NCBI GenBank assembly: GCA_018697195.1
Contig: CM031858.1
Location: 127,667,133-127,731,132, forward strand
Source of the DNA: Certhia americana
Lineage: Eukaryota > Chordata > Aves > Passeriformes > Certhiidae
DNA: 64,000 nucleotides
Direction of reading: 5' to 3'
Part shown: piece after piece, positions 14,072 through 24,463 of the stretch
How the letters are laid out: each line of letters starts with the position of its first letter
How positions within the stretch are numbered: position 1 is the stretch's first letter
Made by a program: the position numbers and the translations under genes
The notes under the pieces: model-generated
Seen by the model: only the letters and a program-made list of their open reading frames with translations
The model's database searches: none
Told to the model about the DNA's origin: nothing

Positions 14072-14122
14072 GGAAAAAAAACCCAAAAACAAAACCAAAA
14101 ACAAACCAAACAAAAAAAGGCT
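14072..14122. repeat. A/C-rich low-complexity tract
   Basis: A run of A with CC or C interruptions just before 'ggctggg', about 390 nt inside MMP16 intron 1. On the sense strand it is T-rich with GG interruptions. Confidence 0.7.
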
Positions 14123-14500
14123 GGGAAAACTCAGCAATACAGTGGTATCTTAAGTCCAAGACATTCAGCGAAGCTTTCCTGAGCTGCATTCACGTACTGC
14201 TCCCCAGGTCTCCCCCGTGCCCGGGAGAGGGTTTCCCGTCTCCCGCGGGCTGCGCTCCAGCGCCCGGCATCGCGCTGCCGGGATAACGGGATCTCCGGCT
14301 GAAACGCATCCATCAGGCGGGGCAGCGCGGGGAGGGGAGCTAGCTACCGGCTGCTGGAAGGAAAGCCTACACAAGCGTATGCCCTGGCTGCTGGAAGACA
14401 TGGCTGGCTGGCTATTTGATTTGATTTGAGGGACATAAAAAAAGGGAAGGGAGGAAAGGGAGCGGGGGAAGCACACACGCTCGCACACGCATCCGGCTGA

Positions 14501-14506
14501 TCTTAC
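14501..14506 (-). other. MMP16: Splice donor of MMP16 intron 1
   Basis: On the minus strand the exon ends GTG GAG and the intron begins GTAAGA, a near-perfect U1 match. The frame stays open beyond it to about 14165, but that translation (rich in R, S and P) no longer resembles MMP16. This supports splicing here rather than read-through. Confidence 0.93.
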
Positions 14507-14638
14507 CTCCACATTGAAATACTGCTCCGCTTTGCACACTGTAGCACATAAAATCCAAATGAAGGTTTGCAAGAAAAACACCCTGGACTGAGACACGAAA
14601 TCCAACCGGCTTCCAGTGCTGGATGCGAGTACGATCAT
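14507..14638 (-). CDS. MMP16: MMP16 (MT3-MMP) coding exon 1, partial gene
   Basis: First coding exon of membrane-type matrix metalloproteinase 3, a cell-surface zinc endopeptidase that activates pro-MMP2 and cleaves matrix proteins. It is read on the minus strand from the ATG at 14638-14636 to GAG at 14509-14507, 44 codons, followed at once by a consensus donor GTAAGA (14506-14501), giving a phase-0 intron. The translation carries the N-terminal landmarks of MMP16 as I recall them: STGxRLDFV near residues 7-15, the hydrophobic signal core VFFLQTFIWILCATVC (20-35) and EQYFNVE (38-44) at the exon end, which is where the mammalian exon 1 also ends. The signal peptide should be cleaved around residues 31-37; the rest begins the propeptide. 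The ATG has A at -3, and is the first ATG in its frame (the frame is open upstream to at least 14713 but without another ATG). The cysteine switch, catalytic HExGH motif, hemopexin domain and membrane anchor lie in later exons outside the window. MT1-MMP and other paralogues have different signal peptides, so the family assignment is strong. Confidence 0.94.
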
Positions 14639-14761
14639 AGTGAACTGTGCTTCAGCGGGTGGAAGATCTCTCTTTCTTTCCCTTTGCCTTAAACAAATGC
14701 ACAAACAAACCAACCTCCCCCGTGTCGGTGAAGAGCCCGTAGCGCAGGTTCACCCACAGCC

Positions 14762-14801
14762 GGGGAGGAGGAGGAAGAGAAGGAGGAGGAGGAGGAGGAG
14801 C
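14762..14801. repeat. GGA-rich tract in the MMP16 5' leader
   Basis: Interrupted GGA/GAA triplets on the plus strand ending in five to six perfect GGA units, then GCAGAC. On the MMP16 sense strand this reads as a TCC tract, about 125-165 nt upstream of the start codon. Such tracts vary in length between individuals and can bind CNBP- or PCBP-type proteins in RNA. Confidence 0.8.
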
Positions 14802-14836
14802 AGACACTTCACAGCACAGGCGGCGGCGCGGCAGGG

Positions 14837-14851
14837 TCAGCTCTCGCTCAT
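14837..14851 (-). promoter_or_regulatory. Minimal upstream ORF in the MMP16 5' leader
   Basis: On the minus strand ATG AGC GAG AGC TGA (peptide MSES) begins at 14851 and stops at 14837, about 200 nt before the MMP16 ATG. The start has A at -3 and A at +4, a fair initiation context. It is the only ATG I find on this strand between the main start and the next one upstream at 15448-15446, so it lies in the mRNA only if transcription starts upstream of 14851. If so, it could reduce translation of MMP16 or impose reinitiation. That role is inference. Confidence 0.5.
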
Positions 14852-14934
14852 CCTCACCACCAGCCCCGTAAAGAGGGAATGTGGCGTCCGAGTGCAGCCG
14901 CTGCTCCTGCACGACTCTTCTCTGCCCAGCAGCA

Positions 14935-15045
14935 GCAGCCACCTCCCCGTGTCCTCCCTCCCTCCGCTCCCGCCTCCTCCACCTCCTCCGCCTCTCCTCC
15001 TCCTCTGCTGCCTCCTCCCCTTCAGCCTCCGCCTCCTCCCGGGGA
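14935..15045. repeat. CCT/TCC-rich tract in the MMP16 promoter/leader
   Basis: A polypyrimidine stretch on the plus strand made of CCTCC, CTCCG and TCCTCC motifs, preceded by a short CAGCAGCAGCAG run (14926-14938). On the MMP16 sense strand it is GGAGG-rich, so with several G-runs it could form a G-quadruplex. It is complementary in character to the GGA tract at 14762-14801. Confidence 0.75.
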
Positions 15046-15053
15046 AGGCGGGC

Positions 15054-15196
15054 CGGCTCAGCTCGGCTCAGTTCAACTCCCTGCCGGGGTTTGGTTCGGC
15101 TCGGCCCGGCTCTCTGCCGTAGCCCGGCTCGGCTCGGCTCGGCTCGGCTCAGCTCAGCTCAGCTCGCCTCCCTGCCCTGCCTCGCCTCGCCTCGCC
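15054..15196. repeat. GGCTC pentanucleotide minisatellite in the CpG island
   Basis: Tandem pentamers: GGCTC/AGCTC units flank an interrupted part at 15054-15120, then at least seven consecutive units at about 15125-15166 (four or more GGCTC followed by AGCTC units), then four CTCGC-type units to about 15195. The array lies in the presumed MMP16 promoter/5' leader and is likely to vary in copy number. Confidence 0.85.
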
Positions 15197-17379
15197 CCCC
15201 GCCGCTCCCCTCCACTCCAGAATGTTCAGCCGAAACCTTCACGGCCCCGCCCCGTAGGCGGCCTAAAGCCGACGGCCCCACCAGGCGGCCCCGGCGCGCC
15301 AGCGCTGCACGGCCGCGTTGGCCGGGCCCTGCCCGGAGCCTCGGCAGGCGGCTGCTGGGGATCAGCGGCCCGGGAACGGCGGCCCGGGAACAGCCCGCGG
15401 CCTTTCCCCGCGGTCCCGTCTGCAGGAGCCCCAGGAGTGCCGGAGCATCCCCGCCCTCCTCACGGGAGGAGCGGAGCTAGAGCCCCGAGCCCCCCGCGGT
15501 GCCCGTGCCCGGGCAGCGCCGCTCTCCCCTGCCCGCTGTGCTGCCGGGGGGGATAAAGCCGGCTTAAGGCGTCCGAAAACACGGCCATACACTTAAGGGA
15601 AAACAGCCTGTGAAACACTGTAGCACAGACTAACTTCATGGTGGATATTGTCATATTCAAAATGCGATTTCGGCAGATGGAGTACGCCTGCAGTGATTTA
15701 ATGGTAAACGGGACCTTTTATGCGGCCCTTTGATATGTCATTCAGTGAAAGGAAGGTGATATGATCCACAACATAAGTGGACGTGATGTTGCAATAATGC
15801 ATCTTGGGAAAAAAGGGGCGCGGAAAAAAACCCCAAAACTCCCAAGTTTACTGACAAATAAAGAAAAAAAAAATCTGATCTTATTTTTTTGTTCGATTAT
15901 CAAAAATATGCAAAGATACTTGATTGTTATATGAGAAGAACAGGAAGTAGAGAAATTACCCGATGTGAAATTTCCATACTCTGATAGTTGAGGCCAATGG
16001 CTGAAATGAAGACACATGCTGAGTAAATGTACACATTTTTGACGGCACCTAGCAGCAGAAAATGGGAATTTATTAGGTAGTCCACCATTTGGTATCTTAA
16101 GAGTAAGACAGTTATGTGAAGAAGTCATCTGCCTAATCAAAAGTACTCCTGTTTAAGCAGAATTCCTTATGTGATATGCTTTTTTCATGTTAAGTGCTTG
16201 ATCTAGAAGCATTTTCTGTTCTTCTGAAACTTAGGGATGTGAATGATGAAATTATGAAATACAGAGTTGTCATCAAGCTAAAAAGACCTGTTGGCACTTT
16301 GGTGACAAATATGGGAAGTCAAATTAAAGAAATGAATAATTAAGCACAAGTTAAAGAAATGTCTTGGAAGAAGCAGGAGAAAACGTGATACTGACGCATG
16401 CAAAGTATATTTGGGAAGAAAAATTAAAAAGTAAAATCAGAAGGATACTGGTAAAATTACAGCACTTCAGGGGGCTGTAATGTAAATATGAGTCAGCAGT
16501 GTGCTACCATTAAAGAAAAAAGACAGCATCACAGTGTATTAATAGGTGTGCAGTACATCTGACAGGACAAATTATCTTTCTGCAAGGGGTTGATGAAGCA
16601 AACTGTGTTTGGTCTTGAACTGAAGACAGTCCAGAGGAAAATTACAAAATATTAGAACATGTCTAAAGTTAGAGGTGGGTATAGAGGTTGAAAGAACACG
16701 TGTTTAAGAAGATAGAAGTAAACAATTTCTTTGTATGGTAAGTGTTGCTGGGAAAAGGAGAGAAATATTTCATTCTTTCTGGAGAATAAAAACTTATTCA
16801 TAAAATTCAGATTCAATGTTGGACAAAACTTTCTAAAGTTTTACAATCTACATACTGAAATATATATGTTTTTATATATACTGGAACAACAATGTCCCAA
16901 ATCTAGCATTTGGAACAAGGTACCTAGTGGAAGTGTGGAATATTTTCTGTATGTTGGTTTGATAGGCAAGATTGTTATAGTTAAGCTCTTCACTCTTAGG
17001 GAAGTGGATTGTATTATGAGATCTAGTACTTTTCTAGTACTACTAAAACTTTTTTACTTCTAGCAAAAGTAATTCAGTAATTTCTTTCCTTTTATTGCTC
17101 TGTATTTGTCATTGTAACCAGTATTAAGGAAACACTAACTTTATGCTGTCCCTGTTGTTCTTTCTCTTTCCCAAAGGGACTCAGCAAACACTAGCTCTAT
17201 GTTTGCCAGTCTGTTTTGTAGAGTTTAACTCTAGTGCAATATCCAGAAATTGAAACAGAAAAGAAAATAGATAAGTTACTGTAATGGGAATTCCATTTGT
17301 CTGCCCTACCAGGACTTCTGTGCTATTTATTGTGAAAAGCACAGCCATAAATACAACTACCTCCATCATTTACACTGTA

Positions 17380-17900
17380 TCTGTTGGAAGAAAGAAGAAG
17401 AAAAAGCAGTGGTATGAAGAGAATGGTGGACAACAAAGGCACATGAATATTTCTTAAGCGTGTTTGAGGAAGAGAAAGATCACACGGGTAGGGGGACATT
17501 GGTAAGGAGAGAGAGTAGCAATGTAAGAATAGGAGCACCAAGCGGGAGAGAAGGCATATGAAGGAGAGGGAACATATTTGAAGTGGAAGATACCATTCAG
17601 GAATGCTTGTGTGAGTGAAGAAATGCCAGCAATGGTGGGAAAGGGTTTTGAATATTTATGAGTAAGTTGCAGGCAGAAACATGCAAGAGGAGGGTCAGAG
17701 CCTCATGAGACATGTAAGAAGGAAAAATAAAATAGAAAAGAATTTTAATCTCCATACAGAGCACTGTTTGTATTTATGTATGTATGGGATTATGATAGAG
17801 ATTAAAGAAAAGACAAAAAAAGCAACAAAGATGAAAGGGTAAGGAAACAAGTGAAAAAAGAAAGAAAGCAGAATAATGAAAAGGAAAGAAATGGGAAGTA
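17380..17900. repeat. Purine-skewed tract
   Basis: A/G-rich on the plus strand (51 of the 60 bases at 17821-17880 are purines), with irregular GAAAGAAA and GGAGAGAG motifs. It resembles the 12.9-13.8 kb tract in texture, without an alignment that I can defend by eye. Confidence 0.5.
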
Positions 17901-19030
17901 TTTGTTGAAGTGCTTGAGTGATTCAAGTCATGTACTTTATAAGCATCTTACAGATTTTCATCTTTATCAAATACCCATATGATTTTTATATTCTTGCCTA
18001 TGGCAGTTACCAGCAGTAATTAATAAGCAGTGAGCTGGTTTGCAGGAAAACAAAATTTAAAAAGTGAAAGATGTAATTTTAAAACTTTTAGCTTTTTAAA
18101 AGGGCAGGAAGAGCTTTCTCTCTTTTGTGTTACCAGTCAGCCCATATACTGTCAGAGTTTCTTAGACTCTAGAATATATCTTTTATGGATGATTGTAGTC
18201 ACAGGTTTGCAATGAAGAAATACCAGAAACTGACATGTCCAGCTTTGAACACAAGGCAAAAATCTTTCACTGTTCTGTTTACCAATTATGAATAGAAATT
18301 CATATGATAAATAATTAAAAAAAAGAGAAAATATTACATGTTGTCCTTTCTGCGCTTTGTGTTGCTTAGCTGCAGATAGTACCAGCTGGAACTTTTAAAA
18401 AAGAGAGCTTCATTAAAAGATACAACAAACTGCAAAGAGTGAAGGTAGATATCATATATTTCACACTGGTATATTTAGTTGTGTTTTGCAAAAGATTTTC
18501 TAAACACCTTGCCTTTTATTTGTGGAATGAGATTTTCGTATATGTGTCCATATGAATTATGTGTGACTGTTTGACAGGTCCTACAGGATGTGAAGGCAAT
18601 GAGTGAGTTTAAGAGCATAGGAAGGGTTATTACATTGAATATATATTCCTGTCAGGATTATATTGCCTGTGTTCAGGTATCTGTTTACCCAAGGTTCACT
18701 GTAGGTATGAGGTTATCCTGTCCAGAAGTAGAATTGACTTACACTGTCAGTGCACTTTACTGTGTTGTCTCACAGCTCCATTGATGGCTTTATAAAGAAC
18801 CTAAGTAAAGATGACAAGAAATGACAGTGTAAAACCTCACACATAGTTGTAGAATCACAAGAAAAATGCTTAGAGTCATAAAAATCAGTAATATTTCAAC
18901 ATATTTTGGTTCATATTTTAGTGTAGTTGGCGTTTTTGACAAAGAGCCAATGAAGTCAGAGAGGAAGAAAATCTGAAAGTGTAAGGTTGTTTTGTCTTTT
19001 TTAAAGGAAGTTTTAAATTTAATTTCTAAT

Positions 19031-19290
19031 TCATAGAACCATAATATCATAGAATAATTTAGGTGCAGTGAGATCTTTATAAAAATCTGTACAAAGCAGA
19101 GGAAATTCAGGTTACTCTGGTGCTTGCTCAGGGAGTTATGAATCTAGTTATCTAACCCAAGCATCATTTCCTCATCTGCAATGTTATTTCTCTGTCTCAG
19201 GGAACTCTTTTGAGGGTAAAATCTCTTCTGTGAGGCATTTTTCAGGTTTTCACTCACTTTGGTCTCTGTAGAGACAACACCCATTTCAAC
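19031..19290 (-). mobile_element. CR1 LINE 3' fragment, degenerate
   Basis: It begins with 'tcatagaaccataatatcat' and 'agaataatttaggt', the reverse complement of the CR1 3' terminal octamers and tail. It then decays into sequence with CR1-like phrases such as 'cagggaactcttt', ending around 19290. The distal limit is uncertain. Confidence 0.7.
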
Positions 19291-22159
19291 AAGTAGAGCA
19301 GGTATCTCCTAATCTCTTGAAGGCAGAAGTGGTCAAGAGAAATAGGAACAGAAAATTCTGTAGCTGAATACTGAGAGAAATACATTTGAAAGAAAGAGAA
19401 CATAGAGTGAGAAAGTGAAATGGCTCCTGGAAGAAAAACATCGATAAGTATACAATAATTTTTAAAAATCTCTTTTTTGATAGTAACATTTTTAGAAGTG
19501 TGAGTTATTGTTGGTTAGTGAAGAAGAGGTAAAAAATGCACGGAATCAGTCAAGCCCTTACTTCTTTACTCTGTGAAACTGTTCACATGAAACTTTGTTT
19601 TCTATGCTTTAAGACAATTTTCATGCTGCTTTTTTCTCTTCTACTCTTGTCTCCATGATTTCTGATTTTTTGCTTTCTTGCAGAGAAAGAAAGGCCCATT
19701 CAAGCATCAAGTCTATCAAAAGTTACCCCAATTTTTTATCTCAAATTAGGGGATTCTTTACAGACAAAAGATTACAAGCAGTAACTGTGCTGGTGAGTAT
19801 TACAGTAGGGTCTGAATGGCAGTCAGATTGTTAAAATCTCCTTCATTTTTACAAGGTTTCCTGTTTTTAAGATTGATATTGCTATTAGGTAAGTGAAGAA
19901 CACAGTACATGAAACAGAAAAAATAGCGCAGAGCAGTGTCAAGTGAGTCTGACAGATTTGAGGAGGAAGACATGAGGAGTTCTGAGAGAATACACAAGCA
20001 CAGCTAAATGTCTTGAAAAGCAACAAGGCCCTCTGAGAAATATTGAAGGGTTTGGTTAAGAAAGACACAAATAGTTGTCTGTCATAAATATTATGTTTCA
20101 GAAGTGCTTAAAGGTCTAGTTAATAGATGGTTTCTACAATGTAAATGCAAAGGCCTTCATAGCGCTGTATCAATTTGAATCTTAAATGGAAGACAAATAT
20201 TCGAGGTTTAGTGTTGCTCAAATTTCAAGCTGGAAATTCCATATCAAGATGGCTTAAAATAGGAATTTTAAAAAATATTCTATTAATTAACATCCCCACA
20301 TCAACTGTACTTAGAACCTGTGTAATTTGTTTCATTGTCCACAAAAAGGAAATTTATATTTTCGCTTTTGAGCTTTCAACATACTTAATACATTTTTTCC
20401 TGTATGCTTACAGAGTAAATGAACATTGGAAGTGTTACGTGGAGAAAGATAAGTCTTGGGAATTGTAGTTTTGAGAGAAATAGCATTTTTTGGCAAAAGT
20501 AACCCTAAGACTGGAATTTCACAAATGGATTGGATGTTTCTGGCAAAAAGAGTGCAGTAAAATAGATAGGAATGTTAATGTTTAAATATAATTGGTGAGT
20601 TTCAGAGTTAATTACCAGTGTCACTAATGAAATCACTGCACCTCTTAAAGCTATTTCTCTTCAGTCTTGGGAAAGAAAATAATTACTATGCTTGACATAC
20701 ACATTCAGGAATATCTTTACAGTGACAGCATAATTTCTTTAATTGCTTACTTCTGCATAAATTAAAGTTTAGTTTCTAAAAAGCAGTTCTGCAGCTTTAG
20801 TAGCCCAAGAACTGGTGTAACTTCCCTCAAAAGCATCAGACACATGTGGCTTCTTAAGATCATTTTGCTTTATACCATATACATATGAGCTTTTTGATCA
20901 AGAAGAGCTGAGAGGAGAGCTTAGAGAAAAAAAACCTGCATGTTTCTTGTGAAGGGACAGTAGCACTAACAAAAGAAAATGTGTTCTAAAAGGACACTCT
21001 TGAAAATATATCTGGAGAGGCCAGTCTTCAAGAAAGAGTTTTCTTAAGGTTAAGGGTTTTTTTCTTAAATCTGCAATACAGATACTCTCAAAGTGACAGA
21101 TGCATTTCAGAAACAGTTATTCAAGTGATAGAGGAAAAATCACACACAGAAAGTTCAGTTTCTCTGTATCTCCATTCCTCCAACTACAATCTGTTTGTTT
21201 TCCCCTTTTATTGACAATCTTCGATGTTAGCATGCTTTTTCTATAACTGACTAACTGTTTGTCATTTGGGAAGTAGTTGTACAGTCAAAGAGGACTATAA
21301 AATAATGTGCATTCTCATGAGACTAGCATGAAGCTTCCATTTGCAATTTCAGCTTTTTATCTTGAATATGGGTGGCCTAATAAGAAACATTAAATTTAGA
21401 AATGCAGCTTTTAAGTGCAAGAATATTAGAATGTGGATGAATATTATCAGACTTATCCCAAGGTGAAAAATTTTGGAAGGTGAAGGGAAGAAAATATTCA
21501 GAAAATTAATTCTTTGGAATAGTAGGGTGGTCATATTTACCAGGATGTTGCTGTCTGAAAATGCATTGCACACTCACAGAATTTAAGTGTACTGTATAGA
21601 TAATTTTACATATCTTTGGGGAATGTAAATTTGTACCTGATTCAGTTTTCCTGTGCCCAGACTCCTCTGCCTTAAAAATGTTCAGTTCCTGTCTTTTTAC
21701 ACAGTGTACTTCTTAATTAGAGCACTGTGAACATTCTCTTCTTAGTCTTACAGGTGGTTTTTAACCTATATTCCAGAAGGAGAGGATAGGAAATCATTTT
21801 AAAGTAATTAAGCTGAAACCAAATTTTGCCTTGTTAACTTTTTTCATCAGTCAAATTTCATGGACACCTTGGCTATTTTACTATTACAGTGGCAGTCAAG
21901 ACCTTAGCAATAGAAATTTAAATAGTTAGCATAAAATACGTGGGAAAGGATGAAGGTGCTGGTGTAAATTGTTAAGAAGAAAAGAATAGATCTGATGATG
22001 CACTACAATATTACTCTAGCGTTTTTGTGGGGGTGACCTCATGTAAAAGTCACATTTCAAACCTATCTACACATATGCTGGTATTGTAGGTGTGTGTAGA
22101 GCTATTAAAATAGATTTAAATTCATTATGTTTCTAGTGCACACTGGTAAAGGAAAAAGA

Positions 22160-22234
22160 TAGGAAGATCAGCGAGTTGGAACTAGATGATCTTTAAGGTC
22201 CCTTCCAATCTAAGCCAATCTATGATCCTATGAT
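22160..22234 (+). mobile_element. CR1 LINE 3' terminus, short
   Basis: 'gttggaactagatgatcttt' followed by 'aaggtcccttccaatctaag' and terminal octamer-like ATCTATG ATCCTATG. This is only the last 70 or so bases of CR1, an extreme 5' truncation. Confidence 0.9.
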
Positions 22235-23529
22235 GCTATAAAAAGGTGAGACATAACTGGTGGTTATTAGCTTTTAAAAGTCTGTGTATACATGGCTCAT
22301 GGTGACAGTGATATTGAAAATGAGAAAGAAAGGAAGAAGAAAGTGAGACAAGCAGTCCAGTTTTACATCTGTATTCTGGAAATAGCATATATGAAGTAGC
22401 TAGATTATGCTGTAGACTTTTATCAACTCTTACTGGTTCAATTTAGTGTGACTTATAACTGAGGCATAGCAAAGTCACGCAGAATTTACTGAAGATTTTT
22501 GTAACACCCCACCTATCTGCACCCTCTTCCAGCCCAATTCTGCTCTGTACAAAGTGTAAATAGAAATATGATCCTGGGTTTTGTAATGGTTTGTATTATC
22601 TTTCTCCAAGAAAAATATTATTTATATATTTTTAAGGTATATATCTTCTAATCTTCCTTAATCTAAGACATTCAGAGTTTTCTGTCTTTCCTCTGCCTGG
22701 ATTTTTCTGGTTTTCTGATTTTTATTTTCCTCTAACTTCTGCATTGTGAGACACTTCATAAAAGCACAAGGACTGGCTATACAGTATTTCTGTATCATTA
22801 AGGAGTCTTCCTGTAGAAATCCTACGCATATGTTCCTACTCATTCATAACTGAAGAAGAGGCAAAATTATGCTCAGACCTTCAGCTTGAGAGAAGCTTCA
22901 AAATAACACTCATACTTTCAGGTTGAAATTTCAAAGGAACCTATAGGATGTAAACACGTCAAACTGATCCCACAGACATTTTGGAAAACACTAGGCTGAC
23001 ACTTTTTCTATTTCATTGTCCTGTGTTGGAAGATATGAATTAAAAATGAAAGAAATTAAAGAGAATTAGAAAGAGACTTACTAAGATATATAATTGTTTT
23101 TAAAAGTGCATTTGCAGTTTATTTAGTTGCTAAGTTGTCACTTGAGATTTACACAGGATTTACATTAATTGATTGATATTGCAGTTGTCTAACTTAATAA
23201 CTGCTCTGAAAACCTTTCTCACACTTCATATTATTTCCACTGTTATTGTGTCCAGTCATTCATAGCCAAAAATCACCTTCTCCATGTAGTCAGTGCGCTT
23301 TATGAGGCAAGGGGCCTTTAGCAGACTTAAACCTTCCGCTCTCACTGACCCAAAGGCAGATGAAAACATTTCTACCTTTTGGAAAGCTTCTCTCATTTTG
23401 TTAGACCAGGCATATATTTGCCAGGATGAATAGAATTTCTGGAGGACAGAGGATGACAAAACAGCATCATTAGAAATATATGGTTTTTCATTGTAACACA
23501 TGCTAAGGTTGCTATTCTGTGAGAGTCTG

Positions 23530-23600
23530 TCAATGTGTGTGTGCAAACACATGTGTAAGTGTGTGTGTTTGTGTGTGTGTGAGAAAGAGAGAGGGTGAGG
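23530..23600. repeat. Interrupted (TG)n microsatellite
   Basis: TG dinucleotides interrupted by 'caaacacatgtgtaag', then a second run to about 23581, then GA-rich sequence (gagaaagagagaggg). The frames with HTHTHT runs on the minus strand come only from this repeat. Confidence 0.9.
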
Positions 23601-24169
23601 GAGAGCACAGAAGGCAGAGTTCCAGATTATCTTAAGAAACATAATGTGATGTCTATTTGTTCATTACCAGAGATACTCTAAGAGCTGCCAGAATGTAGTG
23701 AGAGAGAGGTGAAGTTCTGAGACAGAAACTTCTTGCTTTTCCCAAACCATAGATACACTTAACCTCAAACATAGGATGTTCATCCATATTTAGTATTGAA
23801 CAAAATGGGTGTGAAATGTATGCATAGTATCCTAGTGCAAACATATATAAACATATATAAAACTTGATATAAATATCGACTGAAACAGTGGAGGTTAGAT
23901 TAAAGTGGAAGTAAAAATTTTCTCCTTAATGCTTTGTGAAATTCTGTTTCACTAGCTCTGTCTCATCTAGAACTCAAGTCTGTAAGTTTACAATTTTTTG
24001 TTAGTCAAATAAGAGAGCTAGTCCATTTTTTAATTATCATTACTATTTGAAGACTGGAACTCATTAAAGAATTTAGTTTGGATTTTTTTGTTTTTATTTG
24101 TGATGTGATAAAGTGATGTTAACACACAGAGAGTTGAAGTCTGTAAGTGTACAAGACTGATGGAGAGAG

Positions 24170-24463
24170 ACTTTTACAAGAGCATGTAATGGTAGGAGAA
24201 GGGGTAATGTTTTTGAATTGAAAGAGAGTAGGTTTTAATTAAATATTAAGAAGAAATTATTTATTGTGATGCTGGTGAGGCACTGGAGCAGGTTGTCCAG
24301 GGAAATTATGAATTCCTCATGCCTAGAAGTGTTCAAGGCCATGTTAGATAGGGCTCTGAACAGCCTGGTCAAGTGGAAGCTGTTCCTGTCCATGGCAGAG
24401 GGGTTGGAACTAGATGGTCTTTAAGGTCCCTTCCAACCCAAACCATTTGATGTTTCTACGAAC
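24170..24463 (+). mobile_element. CR1 LINE 3' fragment
   Basis: Collinear with the CR1 3' region: 'ggcactggagcaggttgtcc', 'agggaaattatgaa', 'gttcaaggccatgttagata', then 'gttggaactagatggtcttt', ending 'ccaacccaaaccatttgatg' followed by a degenerate octamer. The 5' limit near 24170 is approximate. Confidence 0.92.

Larger units (their letters stand above)
1..14506 (-). other. MMP16: MMP16 intron 1, 5' portion (continues beyond position 1)
   Basis: Everything downstream of the exon 1 donor on the minus strand. No segment encoding the start of MMP16 exon 2 (expected to begin VWLQKYGYLP) was found among the open frames, so the intron is inferred to run past the window; an exon in a frame too short to notice cannot be fully excluded. 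The interval is AT-rich and apart from the listed repeats has no recognisable genes. The stretches 1400-5300, 7300-12100 and 13800-14150 show only ordinary AT-rich intronic sequence, an A/C-rich patch near 4.56-4.65 kb and short homopolymers such as T(15) near 10577. Confidence 0.85.
14205..15590 (-). promoter_or_regulatory. MMP16: CpG island covering the MMP16 promoter, 5' UTR and exon 1
   Basis: A sharp change from AT-rich flanks to sequence dense in C+G and CpG, densest at about 14205-14340 and 15040-15580. It overlaps and extends upstream of MMP16 exon 1, the usual place for a CpG-island promoter. Visible elements: an Sp1-type GC box CCCCGCCCCG at 15245-15254, a CCCCCCGCC run near 15195, long TCC/CCT tracts (14935-15045) and a GGCTC pentamer array (15054-15196). 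No TATA box lies at a plausible distance inside the island. The only TATA-like string on the minus strand, CATAAAAGG, is at about 15716-15724, just outside it. The transcription start cannot be fixed from sequence. Long open frames through 14879-15596 on both strands are GC-driven and contain no known domain. Confidence 0.8.

Noticed and set aside
14165..14506. Continuation of the MMP16 frame beyond the exon as a longer protein
   Set aside because: A consensus GTAAGA donor follows the residues where MMP16 exon 1 is expected to end, and the read-through translation does not resemble the MMP16 propeptide.
14639..14713. N-terminally extended MMP16 start
   Set aside because: The frame is open upstream but begins only with TTG; the first ATG at 14638 gives the normal signal peptide.
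14879..15596. Long plus-strand frames (up to 225 codons) and minus frames in the CpG island
   Set aside because: Composition is R/P/S/A-rich as expected from GC-rich repeats; frames overlap on both strands and contain pentamer and CCT repeats, with no domain. They overlap the presumed MMP16 promoter and leader.
15716..15724. TATA box for MMP16 (CATAAAAGG on the minus strand)
   Set aside because: It lies outside the CpG island and would imply a leader of more than 1 kb; a TATA-less CpG promoter is more likely, though not proven.
23256..23642. 128- and 71-codon minus frames with His-Thr runs
   Set aside because: They are produced by the TG/GA microsatellite at 23.5 kb.
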